64,000 nucleotides of DNA from Acinetobacter baumannii. Its GTDB lineage: Bacteria; Pseudomonadota; Gammaproteobacteria; Pseudomonadales; Moraxellaceae. Where the stretch lies: assembly GCF_016508585.1 (NCBI RefSeq), contig NZ_JADVOP010000003.1, positions 62,001 through 126,000 of the forward strand, written 5' to 3'. Both the position numbers and the translations under genes were made by a program. The notes below the pieces were generated by a model. The model was not told the origin of the DNA. It saw nothing but the letters and a program-made list of their open reading frames with translations, and did no database searches. How positions within the stretch are numbered: the stretch's first letter is position 1; each line of letters opens with the position of its first letter. Positions 27,958-35,753 of this stretch are shown here, one piece after another.

Positions 27958-28427
27958 CCAAAAAATATCTGATCAGTGCATGTCTTGTTGGTGAAAATGT
28001 CCGTTATGATGCCAAAAACTGTTTACAAGAAATATTTAAGCAGTTGCTCGACAATCAACAGGCTGTAGTGATCTGCCCTGAAGTTTCAGGTGGTTTAAGC
28101 ACACCACGCCCTCCTGCTGAGATTGTTGGCGGTGATGGTCATGCTGTTTTACAGGGACAGGCTATAGTCCAAGATGCCAATGGCGATGACGTTTCTTTAG
28201 CATTTATCCAAGGTGCAGAAAAAGCACTTAAACTCGCACAACAATACCAAGTCACCCATATTATCTTAAAAGCCAATAGCCCCTCTTGCGGTTCAGGTAT
28301 GATTTATGATGGTTCATTTTCGGGACAAAAAGTACAAGGCAAAGGTGTCACCACTGCCTTATTGGAACAACATGGATTTATTGTCATGACGGAAAATGAG
28401 TTTTTAAAACAACTCGAGAGTGAATAA
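27954..28427 (+). CDS. DUF523 domain-containing protein
   Basis: 157 residues covering the DUF523 family: YLISACLVGENVRYD at the N-terminus, VVICPEVSGGLSTPRPPAEI near residue 42 and ILKANSPSCGSGMIYDG near residue 105. The conserved cysteines in these stretches suggest a metal or Fe-S site, but no function is established. It is translationally coupled to the GNAT gene (ATGA overlap). Confidence 0.88.
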   Translation: MTKKYLISACLVGENVRYDAKNCLQEIFKQLLDNQQAVVICPEVSGGLSTPRPPAEIVGGDGHAVLQGQAIVQDANGDDVSLAFIQGAEKALKLAQQYQVTHIILKANSPSCGSGMIYDGSFSGQKVQGKGVTTALLEQHGFIVMTENEFLKQLESE

Positions 28428-28443
28428 CCATCAAAAACTTGCT

Positions 28444-28477
28444 GCAGCTCTCCGTGTAAAAACGGAATTTGAGCTGC
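28444..28477. terminator. Hairpin between convergent genes
   Basis: GCAGCTC-TCCGT (28444-28455) pairs with ACGGA and GAGCTGC (28462-28477) across a small internal bulge. There is no U-tract directly after, so termination is uncertain. Confidence 0.45.
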
Positions 28478-28479
28478 TG

Positions 28480-29433
28480 TTAAGGCTGGTTGTGGGTTAC
28501 TTTATCCGCTTTTGATGCCCAATAGGTCGCTAAAATTGGACCTGAAATATTATGCCATAAACTGAAAATGGCACTGGGGACTGCGGTCACAGGAGAGGCG
28601 GCAAAATGAAGTGCCGCCAAGGTTACTCCCAAACCCGAGTTTTGCATCCCCACTTCAATCGCTACAGCTTTGGAGTCAGGATAAGATAAATTGAATAAAC
28701 GACTTGCCCAATAGCCCAATAAAAAACCTAATCCGTTGTGTAAAATGACTACACCGAGAATCAGTAAACCTGATTGCAAAATAGACGCCTTACTGGCGGC
28801 AATAATTGCTGCAACGATGACCACAATCGCAATCACAGAGACCAACGGCATAACTTGGATATATTGTTCTGTCTTCTGTTTAAACAAACTTCTTAAAATG
28901 ACGCCCAAGATGATGGGGAAAATCACCACTTTAAGAATATCAATAAACATTGAGCCTGCATCAATCGGAATCCATTGACTGGCTAAAATATAGAATATGG
29001 CGGGAGTCAAAACTGGAGCGAGAAATGTTGAAACAGAAGTACATGTCACAGATAAAGCAGTATTGCCCTTTGCCATATAGGTAATCACATTGGAAGCAGT
29101 TCCTCCTGGACAACATCCAACGAGAATGACACCTACAGCGATTTCTGGTGGTAAATTAAAAATTTTGCAGAGAAAAAATGCTACGCTCGGCATCACCACA
29201 AAATGAGCTACCACACCAATCACCACTGCTTTTGGATTGGACAATACATTTTTAAACTCATCGACCGTCATGGTCATTCCCATCCCCAGCATAATGATGC
29301 CAAGAACCCATGGAATATAAGCTTTCATCCATATAAATGCATCGGGAAAGCATAATGCGATGAAGGCAAATACAACGACCCAAAGTGCGAAAGTTTTTTG
29401 CACAAACTGACTAAAGCATAAAATTGCTGACAT
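28480..29433 (-). CDS. Bile acid:sodium symporter (BASS) family transporter
   Basis: 317 residues with about nine to ten membrane helices. The family marks are LGMGMTM near residue 50, CCPGGTASNVITYMAKGNTALSVT near residue 105 and EVGMQNSGLGVTLA near residue 263, which form the sodium and substrate sites in the crossover region. Bacterial relatives (such as PanS and YocS) carry small organic acids with Na+. The substrate here is unknown. Confidence 0.9.
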   Translation of the reverse strand: MSAILCFSQFVQKTFALWVVVFAFIALCFPDAFIWMKAYIPWVLGIIMLGMGMTMTVDEFKNVLSNPKAVVIGVVAHFVVMPSVAFFLCKIFNLPPEIAVGVILVGCCPGGTASNVITYMAKGNTALSVTCTSVSTFLAPVLTPAIFYILASQWIPIDAGSMFIDILKVVIFPIILGVILRSLFKQKTEQYIQVMPLVSVIAIVVIVAAIIAASKASILQSGLLILGVVILHNGLGFLLGYWASRLFNLSYPDSKAVAIEVGMQNSGLGVTLAALHFAASPVTAVPSAIFSLWHNISGPILATYWASKADKVTHNQP

Positions 29434-29530
29434 TGTCCCGACCCAAATAGGTTTAAAATCAAGGCTTATCTTAAAGCATGTCGTTCAAACCAGTATCACT
29501 TTTCTCAAATGCCCAGATTTATGCGTTAAT

Positions 29531-30172
29531 TCATGATTTAGAGAAATCAAGAATCTCTTTTGAAACCATACGCTTCACGCCAGCAGCCAGCATTTCCTGC
29601 CATGCATGCTGTAATGAGCCTTGTAGATCAATTGCTTTAGTCGCATCGGAAATCACAAAAGTCTTAAACCCTAATCTAGCGGCATCCATTGCAGTCCATG
29701 CTACGCAAAAATCTGTCGCAATCCCTACAATATATACAGTGTCTATCTGACGTTCTCGCAAATACCCCGCCAAACCTGTTGTGGTCTTATGATCTGCTTC
29801 CATGAAGGCTGAATAACTGTCAATATGTGGACGAAAACCTTTACGAACAATCAACTGTGCAGTCGGAATATTTAAATCAGGATGGAATTCAGCATCCTGT
29901 GTGCCTTGTATGCAATGAGCAGGCCATAGCACTTGTGGACCATAGTCCAGCTGAACAACATCAAAAGCTTTATGTTGGGGGTGTTGTTCAACAAATGAAA
30001 TATGGTTTGCAGGATGCCAGTCTTGTGTCAGTACAATATTGTCAAAATGATCTGCCAATTGATTGATTGTCGGTATGATCCTTTCTGCTTGGGCAACCTC
30101 TAGCTTTCCTCCTGAAGTAAAACCATTCTGCACATCGACAACAATTAAGGCGCTACGCTCAGTTTGCAACAT
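29531..30172 (-). CDS. pncA: Nicotinamidase
   Basis: 213 residues of the isochorismatase-like fold. The catalytic triad is D13 (VVDVQNGF), K111 (VRKGFRP) and C156 (ATDFCVAWT), and the metal site is D51, H53, H57 in DWHPANHISF. It hydrolyses nicotinamide to nicotinate for NAD salvage; the next step is done by PncB, encoded at 11.9 kb. It is transcribed as a single gene, downstream of the MFS gene but separated from it by a terminator. Confidence 0.95.
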   Translation of the reverse strand: MLQTERSALIVVDVQNGFTSGGKLEVAQAERIIPTINQLADHFDNIVLTQDWHPANHISFVEQHPQHKAFDVVQLDYGPQVLWPAHCIQGTQDAEFHPDLNIPTAQLIVRKGFRPHIDSYSAFMEADHKTTTGLAGYLRERQIDTVYIVGIATDFCVAWTAMDAARLGFKTFVISDATKAIDLQGSLQHAWQEMLAAGVKRMVSKEILDFSKS

Positions 30173-30248
30173 TTCCCTATCCTTATACAGACAACATCTC
30201 AGCTATTTTAATGATCAATGTGACACGAGTTGATGACCTAACATACAA

Positions 30249-30275
30249 TAAAAAAGCTCACATTTGCGAGCTTCT
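30249..30275 (-). terminator. Terminator of the MFS gene
   Basis: AAGCTC (30254-30259) pairs with GAGCTT (30268-30273). On the minus strand it is followed by a run of T, 35 bases after the MFS stop. Confidence 0.65.
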
Positions 30276-30309
30276 TATCAAAATCAAGGATTCAGGCATT
30301 CAGATTCCA

Positions 30310-31533
30310 TCAAGTCGTTTCTAAACGTCGCGTTAACAGCACCATGATAATTGCCGAAATAACGATACAAGGTATCGCAGCACTGATCACCCCTGCTGCA
30401 CCACTTCCCATTGCCAACAATTGTCCGGCAATCGCAGGTCCCATCATGGCACCGATACGCCCAACGGCAGAAGCGGCACCTACACCTTGACCGCGTAAAT
30501 GGGTTGGGTAGACAAAACTACCAAAAGCATATAACACACCTTGACCTCCAATTGTAAAAGTCCCCATGATGGCTGCTGCAACAAACATGAAATTCAATGT
30601 AGTGGCCGAATTCAAACTGAATAAACCAATCAAAATTCCCACATACATCAAAATAATCACATAAGCTTTATGAAAACGATCGATCAACATGCCTAAAACG
30701 ACGGTACCTAGGGCTGCACCCATCTGGAAATAGACCATCGCCATACTGCCATCTTTACGGCTAAAGCCCAGTTCAGTAAACAATGAAGGTAGCCAGCTCA
30801 ACATGATGTATACCACCATCAAGGTGAAGAAATAGCTCACCCACAACAATAATGTTCTTGTGGCATAAATGCGGCTGAACAAATCGCGGTAAGACAAAGC
30901 CTTTTGATCGGCAAGATTGACCTCTTGTTGTGCTTTAAGGAATTCACGTGATTCGGGTAGAAACTTGATCATCAGAGGTACAACGATTAAAGGCAGTATC
31001 CCCCCAACATAGAAAATTGTTTTCCAACTGCTCGCCAAATCCACAGTTGCCAATTGGGCTGCCAACAAAGACACAATGATTGCTCCAATTGGCATACCAC
31101 AATACATTAGACCAACAGCACGTCCACGGTTTTCCGCTGTGGTTGACTCTGAGGCCAAAGCAATTAAATTGGGCATTGCAGCTCCTAAACCTGCACCTGC
31201 CAAAAAACGTACAAGCAGTAAAGCGTAAAAACTATTCACCCAAACTGTACATAAAGTAAAAATTGCAAAAATGCTTACCGATGCAATTAAAACTTTTTTT
31301 CGTCCAATGCGGTCAGCATAACGACCTCCAATTAATGCACCTGGCAGTAATCCTAAAATTCCTGTACTAAAAAATAAACCGAGTTGCTTTGCATCTAAAG
31401 CAAAATATTCTTTGATCCCGGATGCAGCTACCCCCGCAGCCTGAATATCAATCCCTTCGATCACTGCGATTAAAAAGCAAATCAATATGGTAATTATAGA
31501 ATGCTGTTTATCGAGCGTGACTAATCTATCCAT
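30310..31533 (-). CDS. MFS aromatic-acid/H+ symporter, MhpT-like
   Basis: 407 residues, twelve predicted helices. The N-terminal GIDIQAAGVAASGI with the acidic residue in helix 1, GGRYADRIGRKK between helices 2 and 3, and LMYCGMPIGA in helix 5 are features of the aromatic acid:H+ symporter (AAHS) group. The order of conserved stretches is closest to E. coli MhpT, the 3-(3-hydroxyphenyl)propionate importer. No aromatic catabolic genes are in the window, so the substrate is uncertain. Confidence 0.88.
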   Translation of the reverse strand: MDRLVTLDKQHSIITILICFLIAVIEGIDIQAAGVAASGIKEYFALDAKQLGLFFSTGILGLLPGALIGGRYADRIGRKKVLIASVSIFAIFTLCTVWVNSFYALLLVRFLAGAGLGAAMPNLIALASESTTAENRGRAVGLMYCGMPIGAIIVSLLAAQLATVDLASSWKTIFYVGGILPLIVVPLMIKFLPESREFLKAQQEVNLADQKALSYRDLFSRIYATRTLLLWVSYFFTLMVVYIMLSWLPSLFTELGFSRKDGSMAMVYFQMGAALGTVVLGMLIDRFHKAYVIILMYVGILIGLFSLNSATTLNFMFVAAAIMGTFTIGGQGVLYAFGSFVYPTHLRGQGVGAASAVGRIGAMMGPAIAGQLLAMGSGAAGVISAAIPCIVISAIIMVLLTRRLETT

Positions 31534-32225
31534 CGTGGAAAATCCTTTTACGAGATATTGCCGAATAAAGAATAGACATCATCTAGAACTCTCCCTGAGG
31601 AGATAACTATCAAAAAGTGGTACAAAATCTCGTTTTCACTGCTGTGATATAGGAAAATTCCTGTTTTTTATAAATCACTATAATCAATGAGGGTAAAAAA
31701 GCTGTGATCAATTCTGAGGAATTCACTTGGAAATATTGAAAATATATTGGATTATTCTCATGTTATAAGAACCAGTAAGGATCTAACTGATCTCTATAAA
31801 AGATTATCTGTTGAGCAAAACTTGAAAAATCAACTGATTCAGAGCACTGGGGTTAATCATTCATATGTCTGTTATCATCTTAAAAAACTATTAATATCAC
31901 CTCTGTATGGCTGATTAGTGAAAACGATCCACAATTTATATCTCACACAGCCAGCTGTTTAAAAAACATCCCGATTTACTTTTTTGAAAAATATCCCAAT
32001 CCAAATCTTATTCAACTGAAATGTGAGTGAATTGTTGCTTTTTTTAAAGAATTTCCAAGCTTTGACTAAAGCATATTGTTCTGTCTCGCTGAATCAGTCA
32101 TAATTTGGGTAAGCATTATGCAATCTTTCGAATGATTGCTTTTCGCTCAAATCAAAATACTGCAACCATCCCAACCCTTGTTTACTCAAACGCATGCGGA
32201 TGGAAAAATAGGATATTTTTTTAAA
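31534..32225. other. 690-base gap before dapA
   Basis: Apart from a short coding remnant (31708-31914) nothing is recognised. The part 31915-32225 is AT-rich and presumably holds the dapA promoter. No lysine riboswitch structure is apparent. Confidence 0.4.
31708..31914 (+). pseudogene. Possible remnant of a DNA-binding protein
   Basis: A 68-codon frame between two stops reads NIENILDYSHVIRTSKDLTD, LYKRLSVEQNLKNQLIQSTG, VNHSYVCYHLKKLLISPLYG. The LKNQLIQSTGVNHSYVCYHLKKLL part resembles a helix-turn-helix. It has no ATG (only a TTG at 31747) and no ribosome site, so it is either a decayed regulator or chance. Confidence 0.25.
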
Positions 32226-33122
32226 ATGACTCAGCAAGCACAGACCATTCAAGGCTCAATTGTCGCAATCGTCACCCCCATGTTTGAAGATGGCAGCGTA
32301 GATTGGAAGGGTCTCGAGAAGCTCGTTGAGTGGCACATAGAACAAGGCACTAATAGTATTGTTGCTGTCGGTACAACTGGTGAAGCATCTACTCTTAGCA
32401 TGGCAGAACACACAGAAGTAATTAAAGAAATTATCCGTGTAGCCAATAAACGCATTCCAATTATTGCCGGTACTGGTGCAAACTCGACACACGAAGCGAT
32501 CGAACTCACCAAAGAAGCGAAACAGCTCGGCGCAGATGCCGCACTTTTAGTGACCCCTTATTATAACAAGCCGACCCAAGAAGGCTTATTCCAACATTAT
32601 AAAGCAGTTGCAGAAGCTGTTGATTTACCGATTATTCTTTACAATGTTCCAGGTCGTACAGGCGTTGATTTACAGAATGATACCGCCATTCGTTTAGCAG
32701 ATATTCCTCAGATCGTTGGAATTAAAGATGCAACAGGCGATGTACCACGTGGTAAACAATTGATTGAGGGTTTACAAGGTAAAAACATGTTGGTGTATTC
32801 TGGTGATGACGCTACTGCAAATGAACTGATGCAGTTAGGGGCAAAAGGCAATATCTCTGTGACTGCCAATATTGCACCTAAAATCATGAGTGAACTTTGC
32901 GCGGCTGCACTCGCTGGTGATGCAAGTACTGCAAAAGTTAAAGATGACCAAGTTGCAAAATTAAACAATATTCTGTTTTGCGAATCGAACCCAATTCCAG
33001 TGAAATGGGCACTTCATGAAATGGAATTAATTGGTACAGGTATTCGCCTACCATTAACTCCTCTTGCAGAAAAATACCGTGCACCTCTGCGTGAAGAACT
33101 CAAAGCAGTAGGTCTCATTTAA
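32226..33122 (+). CDS. dapA: 4-hydroxy-tetrahydrodipicolinate synthase
   Basis: 298 residues from the ATG at 32226 (MTQQAQTIQGS); a TTG 30 codons upstream would add a non-homologous tail, while the standard DapA N-terminus is GSIVAIVTPMFEDGSVDW. GTTGEASTL near residue 50, Y139 in LYNVPGRTG and the Schiff-base K167 in GIKDATGD are intact. It condenses pyruvate with aspartate semialdehyde at the lysine/diaminopimelate branch point. dapB lies at 56 kb. It begins a dapA-bamC-purC run, the same order as in E. coli. Confidence 0.95.
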   Translation: MTQQAQTIQGSIVAIVTPMFEDGSVDWKGLEKLVEWHIEQGTNSIVAVGTTGEASTLSMAEHTEVIKEIIRVANKRIPIIAGTGANSTHEAIELTKEAKQLGADAALLVTPYYNKPTQEGLFQHYKAVAEAVDLPIILYNVPGRTGVDLQNDTAIRLADIPQIVGIKDATGDVPRGKQLIEGLQGKNMLVYSGDDATANELMQLGAKGNISVTANIAPKIMSELCAAALAGDASTAKVKDDQVAKLNNILFCESNPIPVKWALHEMELIGTGIRLPLTPLAEKYRAPLREELKAVGLI

Positions 33123-33137
33123 TAAGAGCTTAGTATT

Positions 33138-33746
33138 ATGCAATTACGTTTAGGTTTAACTCTTGCCATTTCAGCTTTAAGTTTGGCGGGTTGTAGTTCC
33201 CTTGGAATCAGTAATGGTTCTTTAGATTATAAAAATACGACCACAGTAGAGCCACTTAAGTACCCTGAAGGTTCAACAGTTAGACCTGCAACGCCAATGT
33301 ATCCAGCTCCTATTGTTGACCCGCTGGCGCTTGAGCATGCACCAAAATTTGAAAATAAAAAAGGCAATCGTTATGACGTGCCTCGTCCAGAAGTCGCTCA
33401 GATCAATTCATCTACAGATGAAAGTTCAAGCAGCAGCGAAACTGTGGGCAGACCTCAAATTTTAACTGACGGAAATGGCAATCCATTGATCAAAATTGAT
33501 GGAAATTCTGCTACAATTTGGCAGTACACACTTGCAACCCTCAGTAGTCTAAATTATAAGCTGCTCGGTCAAAGCAAAAATGCCAATGAGGCAACTGTGA
33601 AAATCGATAACTCAACTTATATACTCAGACTTAGCTCAGTAGGTTCAAGCAACACACTTGCTGTGTTTAACGCAGACAATAGTTTTGCAGACAAAGAAAA
33701 AGCTGCAGGATTATTGACCCAGATTTACCAAAACTGGCCAGCCTAG
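33138..33746 (+). CDS. BamC-like outer membrane lipoprotein (short)
   Basis: 202 residues. A lipoprotein signal peptide ends LSLAGC with the lipidated C19. The following [19 protein letters not shown]...[12 protein letters not shown] stretch resembles the extended N-terminal region of BamC (NlpB), the part that lies along BamD. One folded domain of about 80 residues follows, whereas E. coli BamC (344 residues) has two helix-grip domains; the second is missing. Position between dapA and purC is the E. coli bamC position. It should be an accessory of the BAM beta-barrel assembly complex in the outer membrane. Assignment is from synteny plus the N-terminal motif. Confidence 0.8.
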   Translation: MQLRLGLTLAISALSLAGCSSLGISNGSLDYKNTTTVEPLKYPEGSTVRPATPMYPAPIVDPLALEHAPKFENKKGNRYDVPRPEVAQINSSTDESSSSSETVGRPQILTDGNGNPLIKIDGNSATIWQYTLATLSSLNYKLLGQSKNANEATVKIDNSTYILRLSSVGSSNTLAVFNADNSFADKEKAAGLLTQIYQNWPA

Positions 33747-33783
33747 TCGTTCTAGGCAATTTTTTTTTGCAAAAGGTTCCCCC

Positions 33784-34503
33784 ATGTTAAAACAAACCTT
33801 GCTCTATACTGGTAAAGCGAAATCTGTTTATGAAACAGATAGCGCGGATCATCTAATTCTAGTTTTCCGTGATGATGCATCTGCATTCAATGGCGAAAAA
33901 ATAGAGCAACTAGATCGTAAAGGTAAGGTGAACAACCGTTTTAATGCCTTTATCATGGAAAAATTGGCAGCGGCGGGTATCGAAACTCACTTTGAAAAAC
34001 TTCTTTCTCCGACTGAAGTTCTGGTTAAAAAATTGCAAATGATTCCTGTAGAATGCGTTATGCGCAACTATGCAGCAGGTTCATTATGCCGTCGTCTAGG
34101 TGTTGAAGAAGGCTTAGAACTTGTTCCACCAACATTTGAACTGTTCTTCAAAGATGACGCTTTAGGCGATCCTATGGTGAATGAGTCTCAAGCGATTGCT
34201 TTAGGTTGGGCAAATGCGGAACAACTTGCTCAAATGAAAGAACTGACTCAAAAAGTCAATGTGGTACTGAAAGATTTATTTGCTCAAGGCAACATGCTTC
34301 TTGTCGATTTCAAACTTGAATTTGGCGTATTCCATGACCGTATCGTTTTAGGTGATGAGTTTTCTCCAGACGGTTGCCGTTTATGGGATAAAGACACTAA
34401 GAAAAAACTAGACAAAGACCGTTTCCGCCAAGGCTTAGGTGGTGTGGTTGAAGCTTATGAAGAAGTTGCAGCACGTATTGGTGTGGATCTTTCAGATCTT
34501 TAA
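33784..34503 (+). CDS. purC: Phosphoribosylaminoimidazole-succinocarboxamide synthase
   Basis: 239 residues, full length for bacterial SAICAR synthetase. [11 protein letters not shown] at the N-terminus, the [19 protein letters not shown] stretch (here [15 protein letters not shown]), [10 protein letters not shown] and [14 protein letters not shown] are all present. It joins aspartate to CAIR in purine synthesis. Ends at a clear terminator. Confidence 0.96.
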   Translation: MLKQTLLYTGKAKSVYETDSADHLILVFRDDASAFNGEKIEQLDRKGKVNNRFNAFIMEKLAAAGIETHFEKLLSPTEVLVKKLQMIPVECVMRNYAAGSLCRRLGVEEGLELVPPTFELFFKDDALGDPMVNESQAIALGWANAEQLAQMKELTQKVNVVLKDLFAQGNMLLVDFKLEFGVFHDRIVLGDEFSPDGCRLWDKDTKKKLDKDRFRQGLGGVVEAYEEVAARIGVDLSDL

Positions 34504-34522
34504 CAGCAATGATGTAGCAATA

Positions 34523-34553
34523 AAAGAGCTGAGTTATTGAACTCAGCTTTTTT
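34523..34553 (+). terminator. Terminator of dapA-bamC-purC
   Basis: AGCTGAGT (34527-34534), 6-base loop, ACTCAGCT (34541-34548), then TTTTT. Confidence 0.85.
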
Positions 34554-34571
34554 ATTGCATTTGAAATGGGT

Positions 34572-35126
34572 TTAAGCTTCTATTTTTTGCAACAGATAGT
34601 CATATAAATTTTCACCTGATTTTTCCTTAAAACGATTTTTAAAAAGCGGAACCAAAAACTCAGGATTAATCTGGGCGAAACTGATCTCCTCAAAATCCTC
34701 ATCAAACGAATCAGCATACTGAATAATCATAATGATTTCTTCACCCTGCTGATTTTTTAATTTTCCTGCAGATCTTAAGTCCTGTAATGCTTGGATGATG
34801 GTGTCTTGATAATGTTCTCTCAAAGCAATATATTGCTCATCCGTACATTGTTTACCCAAGCGCTCATAAAGTGCCATGATCGCATCATGGGTACGATTAT
34901 TGGCTGTATTTGAATAACGCCATTCTGAAATCCACCATGCTTCATACACATCTTCAAAATCTTTAAGATTTTCTATTGTGCATCCCACATAAAAAAAACC
35001 ACATAAATCTTCAACCATTCCCAAACCTATGGCGCATAGATGCTGACCTTGTGTTTGTTGTTGAATCTCAGCTATGGCATCTTGAATATCTTGATAAATA
35101 ACTGAATATAAATAATCTTCTCTCAT
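34572..35126 (-). CDS. DUF4303-like protein of unknown function
   Basis: 184 residues, acidic and soluble, without signal peptide or membrane segments. The pattern of an N-terminal helix, an IGLGMVEDLCGFFYVGCT strand region, and WWISEWRYSNTANN about 60-70 residues in recalls the DUF4303 family, whose members are often found as immunity-like or orphan proteins. No toxin gene is adjacent. It is convergent with purC. Confidence 0.6.
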   Translation of the reverse strand: MREDYLYSVIYQDIQDAIAEIQQQTQGQHLCAIGLGMVEDLCGFFYVGCTIENLKDFEDVYEAWWISEWRYSNTANNRTHDAIMALYERLGKQCTDEQYIALREHYQDTIIQALQDLRSAGKLKNQQGEEIIMIIQYADSFDEDFEEISFAQINPEFLVPLFKNRFKEKSGENLYDYLLQKIEA

Positions 35127-35247
35127 GGTCGTGTTTTTATTGGCTAAAGTATAAGTTCAGAGTTTACTCTCAAAGCACAAATTTTGCATATCAGTATTCG
35201 ACTGAGGTTCAACATCTGTTTAAAACACGAAGTTCAGGAATTAAAGC

Positions 35248-35278
35248 TTGACCTTACAATTATGGTAAGGTTTATATT
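35248..35278 (+). promoter_or_regulatory. CueR/MerR-type promoter of the copper chaperone gene
   Basis: TTGACC (35248-35253) and TATATT (35273-35278) are separated by 19 bases, the long spacer typical of MerR-activated promoters. Inside it ACCTTAC (35251-35257) and GTAAGGT (35265-35271) form a perfect inverted repeat with a 7-base centre, close to the CueR box ACCTTCC-N7-GGAAGGT. This implies copper-induced expression by a CueR-like protein encoded elsewhere. Confidence 0.72.
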
Positions 35279-35308
35279 GTTTTTGAATCTTCTTTGAACA
35301 GGTGAAAT

Positions 35309-35497
35309 ATGGAATTTTATATTGAAAATATGACCTGTGGTGGTTGCGCACGTGGCGTCACCAAAGCGGTCCAATCTGTAGATGCAAATGCAAAAGTGAT
35401 TGCTGATCCACCAAATCGCAGTGTTAAAGTTGAAACATCAGCAACTCAGCAACAAGTTGCAGATGCCTTAACTGAGGCAGGATTTCCGCCACGTTAA
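35309..35497 (+). CDS. Heavy-metal-associated (HMA) copper chaperone, CopZ-like
   Basis: 62 residues, a single HMA domain. The metal motif is MTCGGC with C10 and C13, followed by the typical ARGVTKAVQSVD helix and a C-terminal VADALTEAGFPPR helix. It should bind Cu(I) in the cytosol and hand it to a P-type ATPase or regulator; no ATPase gene is adjacent. The ribosome site AGGTGA precedes the ATG. The CueR-type promoter 30 bases upstream supports copper over other metals. Confidence 0.92.
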   Translation: MEFYIENMTCGGCARGVTKAVQSVDANAKVIADPPNRSVKVETSATQQQVADALTEAGFPPR

Positions 35498-35518
35498 AGG
35501 GTTCAAAATTCTTATGAT

Positions 35519-35547
35519 GAAGGCTGTCATTTTGACAGCTTTTTTTT
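35519..35547 (+). terminator. Terminator of the copper chaperone gene
   Basis: GCTGTCA, short T-rich loop, TGACAGC followed by eight T. It lies about 25 bases past the stop. Confidence 0.85.
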
Positions 35548-35753
35548 ATCGATACTGTGCCACGCTAAAACAGGCCCCGATCATCAATCTCAACTACGGA
35601 TAAAATTTGCTTTAATTACTCATAGAAAGCTTTAAATAACAAGACACTTTGCAGATTTTATTCTATTGATATTTTTAAAAGTTGTTTTCTAAATCTTTCC
35701 AAGCTCACTATGATCACTACAAATAGTTACAAAAAGAGCTTCAAAATAGAGTT

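Noticed and set aside
34572..35126. DUF4303-like protein as the immunity part of a toxin system
   Set aside because: No toxin, Rhs or contact-dependent gene lies beside it; it is flanked by purC and a copper chaperone.
35700..35753. Fur box in front of the TonB-dependent receptor
   Set aside because: No sequence close to GATAATGATAATCATTATC is present there.
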